20,954 nucleotides of DNA from assembly GCA_016935655.1 (NCBI GenBank), contig JAFGQM010000093.1, positions 1 through 20,954 on the forward strand, read 5' to 3'. Positions 1 through 7,741 of the stretch are shown piece by piece. Origin of the DNA: Candidatus Altarchaeota archaeon (GTDB taxonomy: Archaea; Altiarchaeota; Altiarchaeia; JAFGQM01). Within the stretch, counting starts at the first letter, position 1; the number at the start of each line of letters is the position of its first letter. The notes under the pieces are model-generated. The model searched no databases, was not told the DNA's origin, and saw nothing but the letters and a program-made list of their open reading frames with translations. The position numbers and the translations under genes were made by a program.

Positions 1-1
1 G

Positions 2-166
2 GTTGCTGACTCAGTCTACCGGCTGCTGGAGGGGCTGGACATAGACGACGATGGGAAGGTGGACGTGAAATTCAGTCTGGACCAAATCAGTCTGGAGTTC
101 GGCCGTGTGGGGGGCGTCAGGTCCCTGTGGGGTCCAGCACAGATAAAACTGGTGATGTGGATATGA
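2..166 (+). CDS. C-terminal end of an unidentified protein (5' truncated by window edge)
   Basis: An open frame enters from the left edge and ends at TGA 164-166, giving the last 54 residues of a protein. The frame shares the ATGA overlap with the next gene (ATG 163), a typical co-translated operon junction. The tail contains DIDDDGKVD, which fits the D-x-D-x-D-G-x-x-D spacing of a calcium-binding (EF-hand/dockerin/TSP3-like) loop, followed by a short hydrophobic end (IKLVMWI). No family is recognised from so little sequence. Its position just before a membrane-anchored surface protein suggests another surface or pilin-like component, but this is inference only. Confidence 0.6.
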   Translation, partial: VADSVYRLLEGLDIDDDGKVDVKFSLDQISLEFGRVGGVRSLWGPAQIKLVMWI

Positions 167-2286
167 GAATCGGAAGGGAGTTGAGGAACGGCAGAAGAGG
201 CTACCTTTACACGATAGCAATAATAATGTTAATAACACCGCTGATATTCCTGCTGATATTCTATACGGGGATGAGCAAACCGAAAATCGATGATATCTCC
301 GGAAAGATAAGGTGTGATGAGCTGTATTACTTCGTCGAGGACGTGAAAAACGACCTGAGCAGGGCCATGCTAATCTTCGGCAGGAGGGCGGCCATATATG
401 CGGTCGATGATGTAGTTACAAACAATAGGACCATGTCCACTTATTCCTACGACAACTGCAGCAGTTATGTCTACCAAGGCGAAGGTTCTGAGGCTGCCCT
501 GGTGGAGCTGGTCATATGCGGCACACTGTACGGGTCGAATGTAACGTACATGATGAACCATACGCTCCCAACATGGATAGAAAGGATAGAGGCCGATGCT
601 GATGAGATGAACTTCGATTTGGACATCCATGTCCTCAACCTCACGATAGCCATGCGGGACGGCTTTAATTTCGCTTTGATCCCCTATATGGATATAGTAG
701 TGGGGGACAAGGCGGGTCTTTGCTACTACGAAGAGGAAAACATCTCCACGATATCGATAACCAGTATAGAAGGACTTGAGGACCCGTTGTATCCCATACA
801 CACAAACAACAAGATCATCAAATACATATACAACTGCACGGACGACATCAGCCTAGACAACCTGGCGGGGTGCAGCACCGAGAACTGGGGCAACGGGAGC
901 GACTCGGGGGACATAGTCCTCTACTCGAATATACAGAGTGACCCGGGGCTAGCGACTTATTGCTCGACAACGCCCAATATAAACGATATGATTCTAGTCT
1001 TTGACATAGCCTTCGGCTCATGCAATCTCTTGGAAGAAAACTGCTTTGACATAAACCACCCGGACCATCTGGCAGGAGTCGTCGAATACGCCAAGAACGA
1101 CCCTGACGCAAGCTTCGTGGACAAATGCAATGTGACGATACCCTGGATATCCGCAGTCGGGAAGATAGACAATGAGACTCCCTTGGGGGTGGGCCACCAA
1201 AGGAGTCCATACTGCGAGGACGGGGATATCACCACAGGCACATGCGTGATGATAAAGAATATTCCGGAATGTCTCATACACCAGGTCATCCTAGGCTTCC
1301 ACAGCGATGAGATAAACACCACATGCTATATGATCAGCAACGTCAGCCAGTACAGCACAAGCTGCCCGGGGGAGGAGTACCCTAACGGGCCATCCTTTTT
1401 CGACCGGCTTGACGGCAGGCTGAACCTGTCAAATAAGTATGAAGCGCAGTCATCCAGATTCTTCCAGAACCCTTATATAGGACTCGAGACCCTCGTAAGC
1501 CCGTATGAACTGGACGAGCGCGGGATAAGCGTGAATGAAGAATCGACTTGGATAGACTATCTGTATTGGTCCAACAAAACAGGTTGCACTGTCATGGGTA
1601 TATGCCAGGTGGGGGATTACAAATTCAAGCTAGACTGCGAGCATGCATACAGGTACCGCCTAGACACCGATTGCGTCAATGCGTCCAGCGAGTCCCCGGT
1701 ATCCACGATACTCTACCCCACCAACGACTCGGTCTTCAACTGCAGCGCTTTGAGCATAGAAGGCACTGCAGACGACTGTGACGGGGACGTGGTGAAGGTG
1801 GAGGTTTGGTTTGGGGAAGGCTGGTACAACACCACATGGGACGGGTCGTTTTGGAACTATACGTGGACGCCGAACGAGACAAACAAATACGTTCTTAATT
1901 CCAAGGCCACTGATGATGAGGGCGTTGTGGAGGTCATAGGCGAGGGCAAAGTCATATTCGCGATAAACTGTACCGGGGGGGACAACACGCCTCCGACAAT
2001 ACCCTCCTTGCTTAACCCACCCAATGGCGCCACCGGAGTGAGCAAGAACCCGACCTTCGCCTGGAACGCGGCCTCTGACGCTAACGGGATCTACAGGTAC
2101 AGGATACAAGTGGACGACACTAGTTCCGCCTTTACCAACATTGTAAGTGACGCCTACAGCTGGGATATACTTTACTACCAAGCAAAGGCACTCCAGAACA
2201 ACAGGTGGCACTGGTGGAGGGTGAAGGCGCAGGACAACGCGGGCAACTGGGGCGACTGGAGCACTGTTTGGACTTTTAAGACGTAG
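163..2286 (+). CDS. Membrane-anchored, sequon- and cysteine-rich surface protein with Ig/Fn3-like C-terminal domains
   Basis: A 707-residue protein if ATG 163 is used. That start overlaps the previous stop (ATGA) and has GGTGAT 7 bases upstream; GTG 127 in the same frame would add 12 residues with no better signal. A basic N-terminus (MRIGRELRNGRRG) precedes one hydrophobic helix, about residues 15-37; the R-G before the helix resembles a class III (pilin-type) signal, but an uncleaved anchor is equally possible. The rest is a large ectodomain with many Cys and about 20 N-x-S/T sequons, as expected for an N-glycosylated archaeal surface protein. Residues of about 512-604 look like an Ig/PKD-type beta domain. 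Residues of about 606-707 (starting TPPTIPSLLNPPNGATGVS and ending in tryptophan-rich strands) look Fn3-like. As first complete gene of the filament cluster it could be a tip adhesin or surface component. The exact family is unknown. Confidence 0.85.
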   Translation: MRIGRELRNGRRGYLYTIAIIMLITPLIFLLIFYTGMSKPKIDDISGKIRCDELYYFVEDVKNDLSRAMLIFGRRAAIYAVDDVVTNNRTMSTYSYDNCSSYVYQGEGSEAALVELVICGTLYGSNVTYMMNHTLPTWIERIEADADEMNFDLDIHVLNLTIAMRDGFNFALIPYMDIVVGDKAGLCYYEEENISTISITSIEGLEDPLYPIHTNNKIIKYIYNCTDDISLDNLAGCSTENWGNGSDSGDIVLYSNIQSDPGLATYCSTTPNINDMILVFDIAFGSCNLLEENCFDINHPDHLAGVVEYAKNDPDASFVDKCNVTIPWISAVGKIDNETPLGVGHQRSPYCEDGDITTGTCVMIKNIPECLIHQVILGFHSDEINTTCYMISNVSQYSTSCPGEEYPNGPSFFDRLDGRLNLSNKYEAQSSRFFQNPYIGLETLVSPYELDERGISVNEESTWIDYLYWSNKTGCTVMGICQVGDYKFKLDCEHAYRYRLDTDCVNASSESPVSTILYPTNDSVFNCSALSIEGTADDCDGDVVKVEVWFGEGWYNTTWDGSFWNYTWTPNETNKYVLNSKATDDEGVVEVIGEGKVIFAINCTGGDNTPPTIPSLLNPPNGATGVSKNPTFAWNAASDANGIYRYRIQVDDTSSAFTNIVSDAYSWDILYYQAKALQNNRWHWWRVKAQDNAGNWGDWSTVWTFKT

Positions 2287-2312
2287 ACGTATAGATTATC
2301 AAACATAAGGAT

Positions 2313-3152
2313 ATGGCAGAAAAGGTTTCAACCGGAGTCGCGAAGCTCGACCAGATGCTGGACGGAGGGTTCATGCAGGGCTCTATAATACTGGCAATAG
2401 GCGAGCCCGGGACCGGCAAGACAACTTTGCTGAGGAATTTCCTTTATCAAGGGGTCACAAATGGAGAGGACTGCATCTATTTTGTCACTAACAGAAGCCT
2501 GGACCATATCCTGGGGAACATGGAGAAGTTCGGCTGGAACGTGAAGGACAAGGAAAACATCAGGTTCATATTGTATGATGGCGTCGTCAACGAAAGGACC
2601 AAGTCTTTCGTAGGGAATTTTGAGGATCTGATAGACATAACTTATAATTGCGAAAAGCTCATCGGGACATTCACCAAAAAAAAGACGAGGATGATAGTGG
2701 ATGAGCTTTCCTATCTCTTCCTGATGAACAACAGGGAGGTCGTATTCAAGTTCTTACACCGCATAAGCCAAATCTTAAGGAAGAACAATATCTCCTGTCT
2801 GATAGAAGTCCAAAAAGGCATGCTAGACCCGAGTATCGTAACCGCGCTCGAATCGATGACAGACGGCACAATAGAGCTGAAGAGGGAGAACAATAGGAGG
2901 GACTTAAGGATATCTCGATTGGAGGAAAAATCAGTGAAAGCGGACTGGATAAGTTTTGACATCGAAGCCGGGGTCGGCATAGACATGGACGCGGAGAGGA
3001 CCCTTGACGAATGGGAAAAGATACTAATGGAAAGGGACGAGCAGGAGGACGTTACAAGGATAAAGAGCCTACTGAAAGATGTCCGAAGCGGCTCCCTAAG
3101 CAGGTCGGATGTGAAGGACAGCGGGATATTCAAAAAGCTGAAGCGCAAATAA
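2313..3152 (+). CDS. KaiC/ArlH-like RecA-fold ATPase 1
   Basis: A 279-residue protein of the KaiC/RadA-like superfamily (COG0467 type). The opening STGVAKLDQMLDGGF is the family signature before the P-loop. Walker A is GEPGTGKT (residues 30-37) and Walker B is MIVDE (127-131). At the position of the paired catalytic Glu residues after strand 2, where KaiC has T-x-E-E, the sequence is TNRS (N60, R61), so hydrolysis may be weak or absent. A charged C-terminal extension of about 60 residues follows the core, ending KKLKRK. It lies 26 bases after the surface-protein gene. In archaella ArlH is a KaiC-like partner of the motor ATPase, and the cluster context suggests a similar regulatory or scaffold role here. 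Confidence 0.85.
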   Translation: MAEKVSTGVAKLDQMLDGGFMQGSIILAIGEPGTGKTTLLRNFLYQGVTNGEDCIYFVTNRSLDHILGNMEKFGWNVKDKENIRFILYDGVVNERTKSFVGNFEDLIDITYNCEKLIGTFTKKKTRMIVDELSYLFLMNNREVVFKFLHRISQILRKNNISCLIEVQKGMLDPSIVTALESMTDGTIELKRENNRRDLRISRLEEKSVKADWISFDIEAGVGIDMDAERTLDEWEKILMERDEQEDVTRIKSLLKDVRSGSLSRSDVKDSGIFKKLKRK

Positions 3153-3161
3153 TAAAACAAG

Positions 3162-3170
3162 TATTTTTAT
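3162..3170 (+). promoter_or_regulatory. Candidate TATA box for the gene at 3196
   Basis: TATTTTTAT is centred about 30 bases before ATG 3196 in a 43-base gap, consistent with transcription starting at or just before the ATG (leaderless). The T-run could also end the upstream transcript, so it may mark a break within the array. Confidence 0.45.
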
Positions 3171-3195
3171 TGTCAGTTGCATTAAAGGTATAAAA

Positions 3196-3771
3196 ATGCC
3201 AAAGACATTAAAGGAACTCAAGGAATACCTGAAGAAGCTGCCAAAGGATTTCATAGTCCTGGTGAATGTGAAGGCTGAGAACTATTTGAAGACCAATATG
3301 GAGATATTGAAGCTTCTATGCAATGACGAGGGCTTGCCGGGCGTTTACATAACTGTCAACAAACCTTACCAGACCATGGTAAGGATGCTTGATGACCACA
3401 AGGTGAAAACAGATAAGCTGTTCTTCATAGACTGCATAACTAAGACAGCCGGGGGGCAGACCGACCCCGACAACAAGAGGGTTTTGTATATGGACTCGCC
3501 ACAAAACCTCACGGGCCTCGGTGTTGCACTTGGGGAAGCGGTCAGGGCCATAGACGGAAACAACAAATTCCTGTTTTTGGACTCGTTGTCCACTTTGCAG
3601 CTGTACCACAATGTCGGCACGGTGGCTAAATTCAGCCACTTCCTCACTGGCAGGATGAGGATGTGGGCCCTCCGAGGGATCTTAATCTCGATGGAGAAGG
3701 AGGCTGACCCGACGCTGACCACCCAGCTGGCGCAGTTTTGCGATAACGTCGTGACATTAGAAGATGAGTGA
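3196..3771 (+). CDS. KaiC-fold protein lacking a P-loop (degenerate paralogue)
   Basis: A 191-residue protein with a KaiC/RecA-like strand pattern. The first core strand (IVLVNV, about residues 20-25) is followed by KAENYLKTNMEILK, where Walker A should be: no GxxxxGK[ST] is present. A Walker-B-like strand KFLFLDSLSTL (K124-L134, Asp129) is retained, and later strands (GILISMEK, NVVTLEDE) match the end of the fold. It resembles archaeal P-loop-lacking KaiC relatives (DUF835/DUF7504-type), but the family name is uncertain. It probably does not bind ATP in the usual way and may act as a partner or scaffold for the neighbouring KaiC-like ATPases. Its stop overlaps the next ATG by 8 bases, suggesting coupled translation. 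Confidence 0.75.
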   Translation: MPKTLKELKEYLKKLPKDFIVLVNVKAENYLKTNMEILKLLCNDEGLPGVYITVNKPYQTMVRMLDDHKVKTDKLFFIDCITKTAGGQTDPDNKRVLYMDSPQNLTGLGVALGEAVRAIDGNNKFLFLDSLSTLQLYHNVGTVAKFSHFLTGRMRMWALRGILISMEKEADPTLTTQLAQFCDNVVTLEDE

Positions 3772-4093
3772 CACAATTTTTATCCTGGTGTTTTATCTTA
3801 TATCGGGAATGGGCTTCATATCCGTCGTCTGGCTCAGAAAAGGCCTCAGGAGCATAAGCGACAATTTAATCAGGAGAATGTTTACATACCTGGTCTTGCT
3901 GACCTTCGTTTGTTTCATCTATGCGACATGGAAGTTCATATTATTGCAAAACATGAGCTCAGAGGCTTTGATTATCACGTTCACTGACGCAATAATCATA
4001 ACCTCGCTGTTCGCTTTAATATCCGGTGCCGCACTTTGTGCTAAACAGATCGGAGAATTGTACGGATTCAAAGTTGGAGAGGTAAGAAAATGA
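3764..4093 (+). CDS. Small three-helix membrane protein
   Basis: A 109-residue protein with three hydrophobic segments at about residues 5-25, 39-61 and 68-93, and a short charged C-terminal tail ending KVGEVRK. It starts 8 bases inside the previous gene and ends with an ATGA overlap with the following KaiC-like ATPase. It is therefore sandwiched between a degenerate and an intact KaiC paralogue with no spacing. No family is recognised. The tight coupling suggests a membrane anchor or platform for the flanking cytoplasmic KaiC-type proteins, perhaps comparable in role to archaellar membrane accessory proteins, but there is no direct sequence evidence for that. Confidence 0.8.
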   Translation: MSDTIFILVFYLISGMGFISVVWLRKGLRSISDNLIRRMFTYLVLLTFVCFIYATWKFILLQNMSSEALIITFTDAIIITSLFALISGAALCAKQIGELYGFKVGEVRK

Positions 4094-4893
4094 AGACTGG
4101 CTCTAAGAAAAAGGCAAAGGAGCAAAAGATCCCAAGAAGTGTGTACAAGACCGAGTACCTGCCGACTAGGGTCTCCACGTTCGATAAGATGATAGACGCC
4201 GGGGGCCTCGAAAGAGGCAGCACGCTCCTTTTGGCGGGGGGGTGTGGTAGTGGGAAGTCTATATTCGCTATGCAGTGTGCATATAATGCTGCGTTGAACG
4301 GGGAGCGGGTCGTCCACTTCACCTTTGACGAAAAGCCCGAGAATGTCAAGAGGCATATGTACAACAATTTCGGCTGGGACCTCGAGAGTCTGGAGGAGAA
4401 GGGCTTGTTCTCCATGCAGAAGGTCGACCCCTATGACATAGCCCGTTCCATAGAGGCCATAATAAAGGAGAAGAGCATAGAGGACGTGATAGAGAGCATA
4501 AGGAGCGTGAAGATGGACATAAAAGAGGTCACCATGCCCTTCCACCCTGACAGGGTCATAGTAGATTCCCTATCTGCGCTCTCGGTGGCGTTCTCAGACA
4601 AGTTGAAATACAGAGCTTACCTTAAGGTCCTCTTCGAGTCCCTGAGGACCTACAACTCCGTGAATTTCGTGGTTACGGAGGCGGAGCAGGAGCCAAAGGT
4701 CTACAGCAGGAGCGGTGTCGAGGAGTTTCTCGTTGATGGTGTCGTGGTCTTCTACAACATAAGGATGGAGTCCATCAGGACCAGGGCCCTAGAGATCCTA
4801 AAATTAAGATTCTCTGACCATATGAAAAAGTTGGTCCCGTTTAAGATCACCAAGGACGGGATTGTGATATACCTGGAGGAACAGGTCTTTTAA
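4090..4893 (+). CDS. KaiC/ArlH-like RecA-fold ATPase 2
   Basis: A 267-residue KaiC-family protein with a lysine-rich N-terminal tail of about 20 residues before the family core (RVSTFDKMIDAGGLERGS). Walker A is GGCGSGKS (50-57), the catalytic-glutamate position reads FDEKPE (D80, E81) and Walker B is DRVIVDS (154-160). A helical insertion at about residues 115-150 precedes Walker B. The C-terminal end (FKITKDGIVIYLEEQVF) matches the usual KaiC/ArlH terminal strands. The ATG is shared with the previous stop (ATGA), and the next gene begins one base after its stop. Likely a motor-associated regulatory ATPase of the filament cluster. Confidence 0.88.
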   Translation: MKTGSKKKAKEQKIPRSVYKTEYLPTRVSTFDKMIDAGGLERGSTLLLAGGCGSGKSIFAMQCAYNAALNGERVVHFTFDEKPENVKRHMYNNFGWDLESLEEKGLFSMQKVDPYDIARSIEAIIKEKSIEDVIESIRSVKMDIKEVTMPFHPDRVIVDSLSALSVAFSDKLKYRAYLKVLFESLRTYNSVNFVVTEAEQEPKVYSRSGVEEFLVDGVVVFYNIRMESIRTRALEILKLRFSDHMKKLVPFKITKDGIVIYLEEQVF

Positions 4894-4894
4894 G

Positions 4895-5482
4895 ATGGGC
4901 GACGACGTATCCACGACCATGGACCAGCTGGTAGAGCTCCTCGAGAAAAGCAGCATGGTCAAGATAAGCGATGCTGCAAAGGAGCTCGAGGTCGATAAGG
5001 ACAGGATAGAGAGCTGGGCCAGGATGCTGGAAAAGGCCGAAGCAGTTGAGATACATTATTCCGTGATAGGCGGCGCTGTGCTCAAGAGGGGTCCCAAATT
5101 CGACTCCATAATAAGAAAGAAAAAGATTGAAGCACAGGAGAAAGCCCTGGATGAGATCAAACCCAGCGAACCCATGGAAGCTACAAAGGCCCCCGAAGAG
5201 GAGAAAGTGGAAAGGATTGAGATTCCAAAACAGCTCGAGGGTGACCAGAAGTACCTGCTTATAAGAAAAAAGATCGAGGATGAGGAGAGGATCATTGACA
5301 TGGATATAAAACACCTCCAGGAGGAGGAGGCCAAGGTCATAGATTATATGAGGACGCTTGTAGAAGAGGGCAAAAAACTGACGGACTACATAGAAACCCT
5401 CAGAGAGATGTTGACTGAGATAGAAAAACAGCGTAAGTCCTCGCAAAAGAGTGAGGGGGGGTCCGCCAAGCAGAAAGGGTGA
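4895..5482 (+). CDS. Winged-helix plus coiled-coil protein preceding the motor ATPase
   Basis: A 195-residue soluble protein. Residues of about 8-66 look like a winged-helix fold: a helix, the turn KISDAAKELEVDKDRIESWA, a recognition-like helix and a wing ending VLKRG. Residues 70-110 are charged and proline-containing. Residues of about 118-183 are strongly heptad-like and Glu/Lys-rich (coiled coil), and the tail is basic and low-complexity. It starts one base after the upstream KaiC stop and ends 6 bases before the motor ATPase. The winged helix could bind DNA, but such folds also mediate protein contacts. In this operon a structural or adaptor role beside the motor is at least as likely as transcription control. 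No family is recognised. Confidence 0.8.
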   Translation: MGDDVSTTMDQLVELLEKSSMVKISDAAKELEVDKDRIESWARMLEKAEAVEIHYSVIGGAVLKRGPKFDSIIRKKKIEAQEKALDEIKPSEPMEATKAPEEEKVERIEIPKQLEGDQKYLLIRKKIEDEERIIDMDIKHLQEEEAKVIDYMRTLVEEGKKLTDYIETLREMLTEIEKQRKSSQKSEGGSAKQKG

Positions 5483-5488
5483 GGGTAG

Positions 5489-6994
5489 ATGACAGTGAAA
5501 GAGAGAGTAAAGGAGGCATACGAGCTACACGCGGATAAGATCCCGTTTAAGGTATCCATAGAGGATACCGGGGACTATGTCCTGCATTACAATATACTCC
5601 TGCCGGACATAAGTGGGACGACCAGGGTAGTCCTGGACAATGTCAAGACAAAACTGGTTGAGGACATAGAGTTAGAGACAAGGGAGATATTGGACTCCCG
5701 CCTGTTCGCTGATCTAAAAGAAAGGTTTAGGAAGGACGCCGAGAATGGATTAGGGATCGAGCTGCCCAACATCAAGGATGAGACAAAGCAGCTGCTCTCT
5801 TCCATGATTGTGAATGAGATGATAGGCCTAGGCGAGCTGGAGCTTTTTTTGGCCGATGACAATCTTGAAGAGATAGTGGTAAACAGTGCAAGAGAACCGG
5901 TCTGGGTTTATAATAAAAAGTACGGGTGGCTAAAATCAAGCATAGTCCTGCCTAGTGAGGAGAGCATACAAAACCTCTCGGCAAGAGTCGCAAGACAGGT
6001 CAGCAGGGAGATAACCTCTGCAGAGCCGCTCCTAGATGCGCATCTGATAAGCGGGGATAGGGTCAATGCCACTTTGTTCCCGATTTCTACGGCTGGGAAC
6101 ACCATAACAATCAGGCGTTTCAGCCGTATCCCATGGACCATCATACACCTGATGGACCCGAAGATAAAAACGGCCCAGATAGACGTCGCCGCCTTCCTCT
6201 GGCTCGCCATGGAGTTCGAACTCAGCATGTTGGTAGCCGGTGGTACTGCCTCAGGAAAGACCACAATGCTAAACGCATTAATGCCCTTTATCCCCCCCAA
6301 CCACAGGGTCATATCAATAGAGGATACGAGAGAGCTTAATCTGCCGAGCTTCCTGCACTGGGTGCCGCTCAGCACAAGGCCTCCCAATCCGAGAGGGGAG
6401 GGTGGGGTGAGCATGCTAGACCTGATGGAAAACTCCCTTAGGATGAGGCCAGACAGGGTAGTGGTGGGTGAGGTCAGGAAAAAGAAGGAGGCAGAGGTCA
6501 TCTTCGAAGCCATGCACACCGGCCACTCGGTATATGGGACTTTCCACGCAGAGAGGGCATACCAAGTCGTGAAGAGGCTTACGAACCCTCCGATGGACAT
6601 ACCCAAGACAGTGTTGGAGTCGCTGCATTTGGTATTGGTCCAGTATAGGAACCGTAGGACCGGGAAAAGGAGGACTTTTGAGGTCGCTGAGATAATGATG
6701 AGTGAGGGGCAAGACCCTAAGATAAACATCCTTTACCAATGGGACGCTAAAACCGACAGCGTCAAGGGAGTCAACAAAAGCGCGCGGGTTATAGATGAAG
6801 TGTCGATGCACACTGGCTACACGGAGGGGGAGATAGGTGATGACCTACAGGACAAGGTCAATATCCTGCAGTGGATGCTCGATAAGGGGATAAAGGATGT
6901 AGAGTCCGTGGGTAGGGTCGTATCGGAATATTATCGCGACAAGGACAAGATCCTGAAGATAGTAAAGGAGGGAGGAGGCTATGACAAGATATAA
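5489..6994 (+). CDS. Type II/IV secretion-family motor ATPase (ArlI/TadA/GspE-like)
   Basis: A 501-residue hexameric secretion/pilus ATPase. The N-terminal half (1-240) holds the ArlI/TadA-type domain, with DNLEEIVVNSAREPVWVY at about 125-142. Walker A is GGTASGKT (about 251-258). The Asp-box region has ISIEDTRELNLP. The Walker B/arginine region is RMRPDRVVVGEVR (about 317-329), and the His box is HTGHSVYGTFHAER (about 343-356). All catalytic motifs are intact, so it should be an active motor for extending a filament or secreting. The GAGGG at 5481-5485 overlaps the previous stop and serves as a ribosome-binding site 3 bases before the ATG. It is the only secretion-type motor in the window. 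The length is typical of archaeal family members. Confidence 0.93.
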   Translation: MTVKERVKEAYELHADKIPFKVSIEDTGDYVLHYNILLPDISGTTRVVLDNVKTKLVEDIELETREILDSRLFADLKERFRKDAENGLGIELPNIKDETKQLLSSMIVNEMIGLGELELFLADDNLEEIVVNSAREPVWVYNKKYGWLKSSIVLPSEESIQNLSARVARQVSREITSAEPLLDAHLISGDRVNATLFPISTAGNTITIRRFSRIPWTIIHLMDPKIKTAQIDVAAFLWLAMEFELSMLVAGGTASGKTTMLNALMPFIPPNHRVISIEDTRELNLPSFLHWVPLSTRPPNPRGEGGVSMLDLMENSLRMRPDRVVVGEVRKKKEAEVIFEAMHTGHSVYGTFHAERAYQVVKRLTNPPMDIPKTVLESLHLVLVQYRNRRTGKRRTFEVAEIMMSEGQDPKINILYQWDAKTDSVKGVNKSARVIDEVSMHTGYTEGEIGDDLQDKVNILQWMLDKGIKDVESVGRVVSEYYRDKDKILKIVKEGGGYDKI

Positions 6995-7029
6995 TGTTTA
7001 TCTAACCTTAAACGTTAAAATATCAAAAA

Positions 7030-7740
7030 ATGGAACAAACTGATAGAGTACCTACCGGAATTCCAGGGCTTGACGAGGTTCTAGAGGGCGGGATACCTCG
7101 TGGGGCGTCTGTTTTGGTAACCGGGACGCCTGGTACGGCCAAAACCATATTTTCGCTACATTTCATAGCCAATGGCGCTATGAAGTACAAGGAGAAGGGC
7201 ATATTTATAACAATGGAGCAGGATCTGAAAGACGTGCAAGAGCAGTTCCTGCAATTCGGTGTCGACCTCCAGAAGTTACAGGATGATGGTCTAATCTGGA
7301 TTATATCCCCTGAGATAAGGATCGAGGAGGGGGAGGACTTCCTACATGAGATAACAAGGGATGCATTCTTGAGCAAACTGGCCAAGTTCGAACCGCAGAG
7401 GTTTGTGATAGACTCGTTCAATGTCATCCTCCAGTTCAGCACTAGTTATGGCGGCGACAGAAGGGGAATAGAAAGGATCTTCCATACATTGAAAAGGAAG
7501 TTGAACGTTACGACCATCTACACTGACGAGAGGGACATGAGCGGCATGAATGTGAAGTATGGGATGCAGGACTTCGTAGCTGACGGGATAATCTACTTGC
7601 AGCTCATACAGAAGCAGAATGTCTTCAACAGGGGCCTGACAGTCCTTAAGATGAGAAAAACCGATCATGGGAAGGGCATTTATCCCTTCAAGATCGAAAA
7701 GGACGGAATCCACCTTTATCCAGATCAACAAATCTTCTAA
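7030..7740 (+). CDS. KaiC/ArlH-like RecA-fold ATPase 3
   Basis: A 236-residue KaiC-family protein. The N-terminal signature is VPTGIPGLDEVLEGGIPRG. Walker A is GTPGTAKT (32-39), with Ala in place of the usual Gly before Lys. The catalytic pair is TMEQD (E63, Q64, so E-E has become E-Q), and Walker B is RFVIDS (124-129). The end (YPFKIEKDGIHLYPDQQIF) is a standard KaiC/ArlH C-terminus. It follows the motor ATPase after 35 AT-rich bases. TGTTTATCTA at about 6995-7004 sits 30 bases before the ATG and could be a weak TATA box. It runs into the next KaiC paralogue with a one-base gap, so these two may form a pair. Confidence 0.88.
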   Translation: MEQTDRVPTGIPGLDEVLEGGIPRGASVLVTGTPGTAKTIFSLHFIANGAMKYKEKGIFITMEQDLKDVQEQFLQFGVDLQKLQDDGLIWIISPEIRIEEGEDFLHEITRDAFLSKLAKFEPQRFVIDSFNVILQFSTSYGGDRRGIERIFHTLKRKLNVTTIYTDERDMSGMNVKYGMQDFVADGIIYLQLIQKQNVFNRGLTVLKMRKTDHGKGIYPFKIEKDGIHLYPDQQIF

Positions 7741-7741
7741 G

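Noticed and set aside
1660..2211. Long minus-strand open frame opposite the surface protein
   Set aside because: A shadow of the plus-strand gene's codon bias; no domain, start signal or promoter.
6981..7043. Twenty-codon ORF after a GGAGGAGG sequence at the end of the motor ATPase gene
   Set aside because: The apparent ribosome-binding site is simply the Glu-Gly-Gly-Gly codons of the ATPase; the peptide is short and featureless.
7667..7741. Earlier ATG for KaiC-4
   Set aside because: It overlaps KaiC-3 by 74 bases and adds residues unlike the family; ATG 7742 matches the usual KaiC start.
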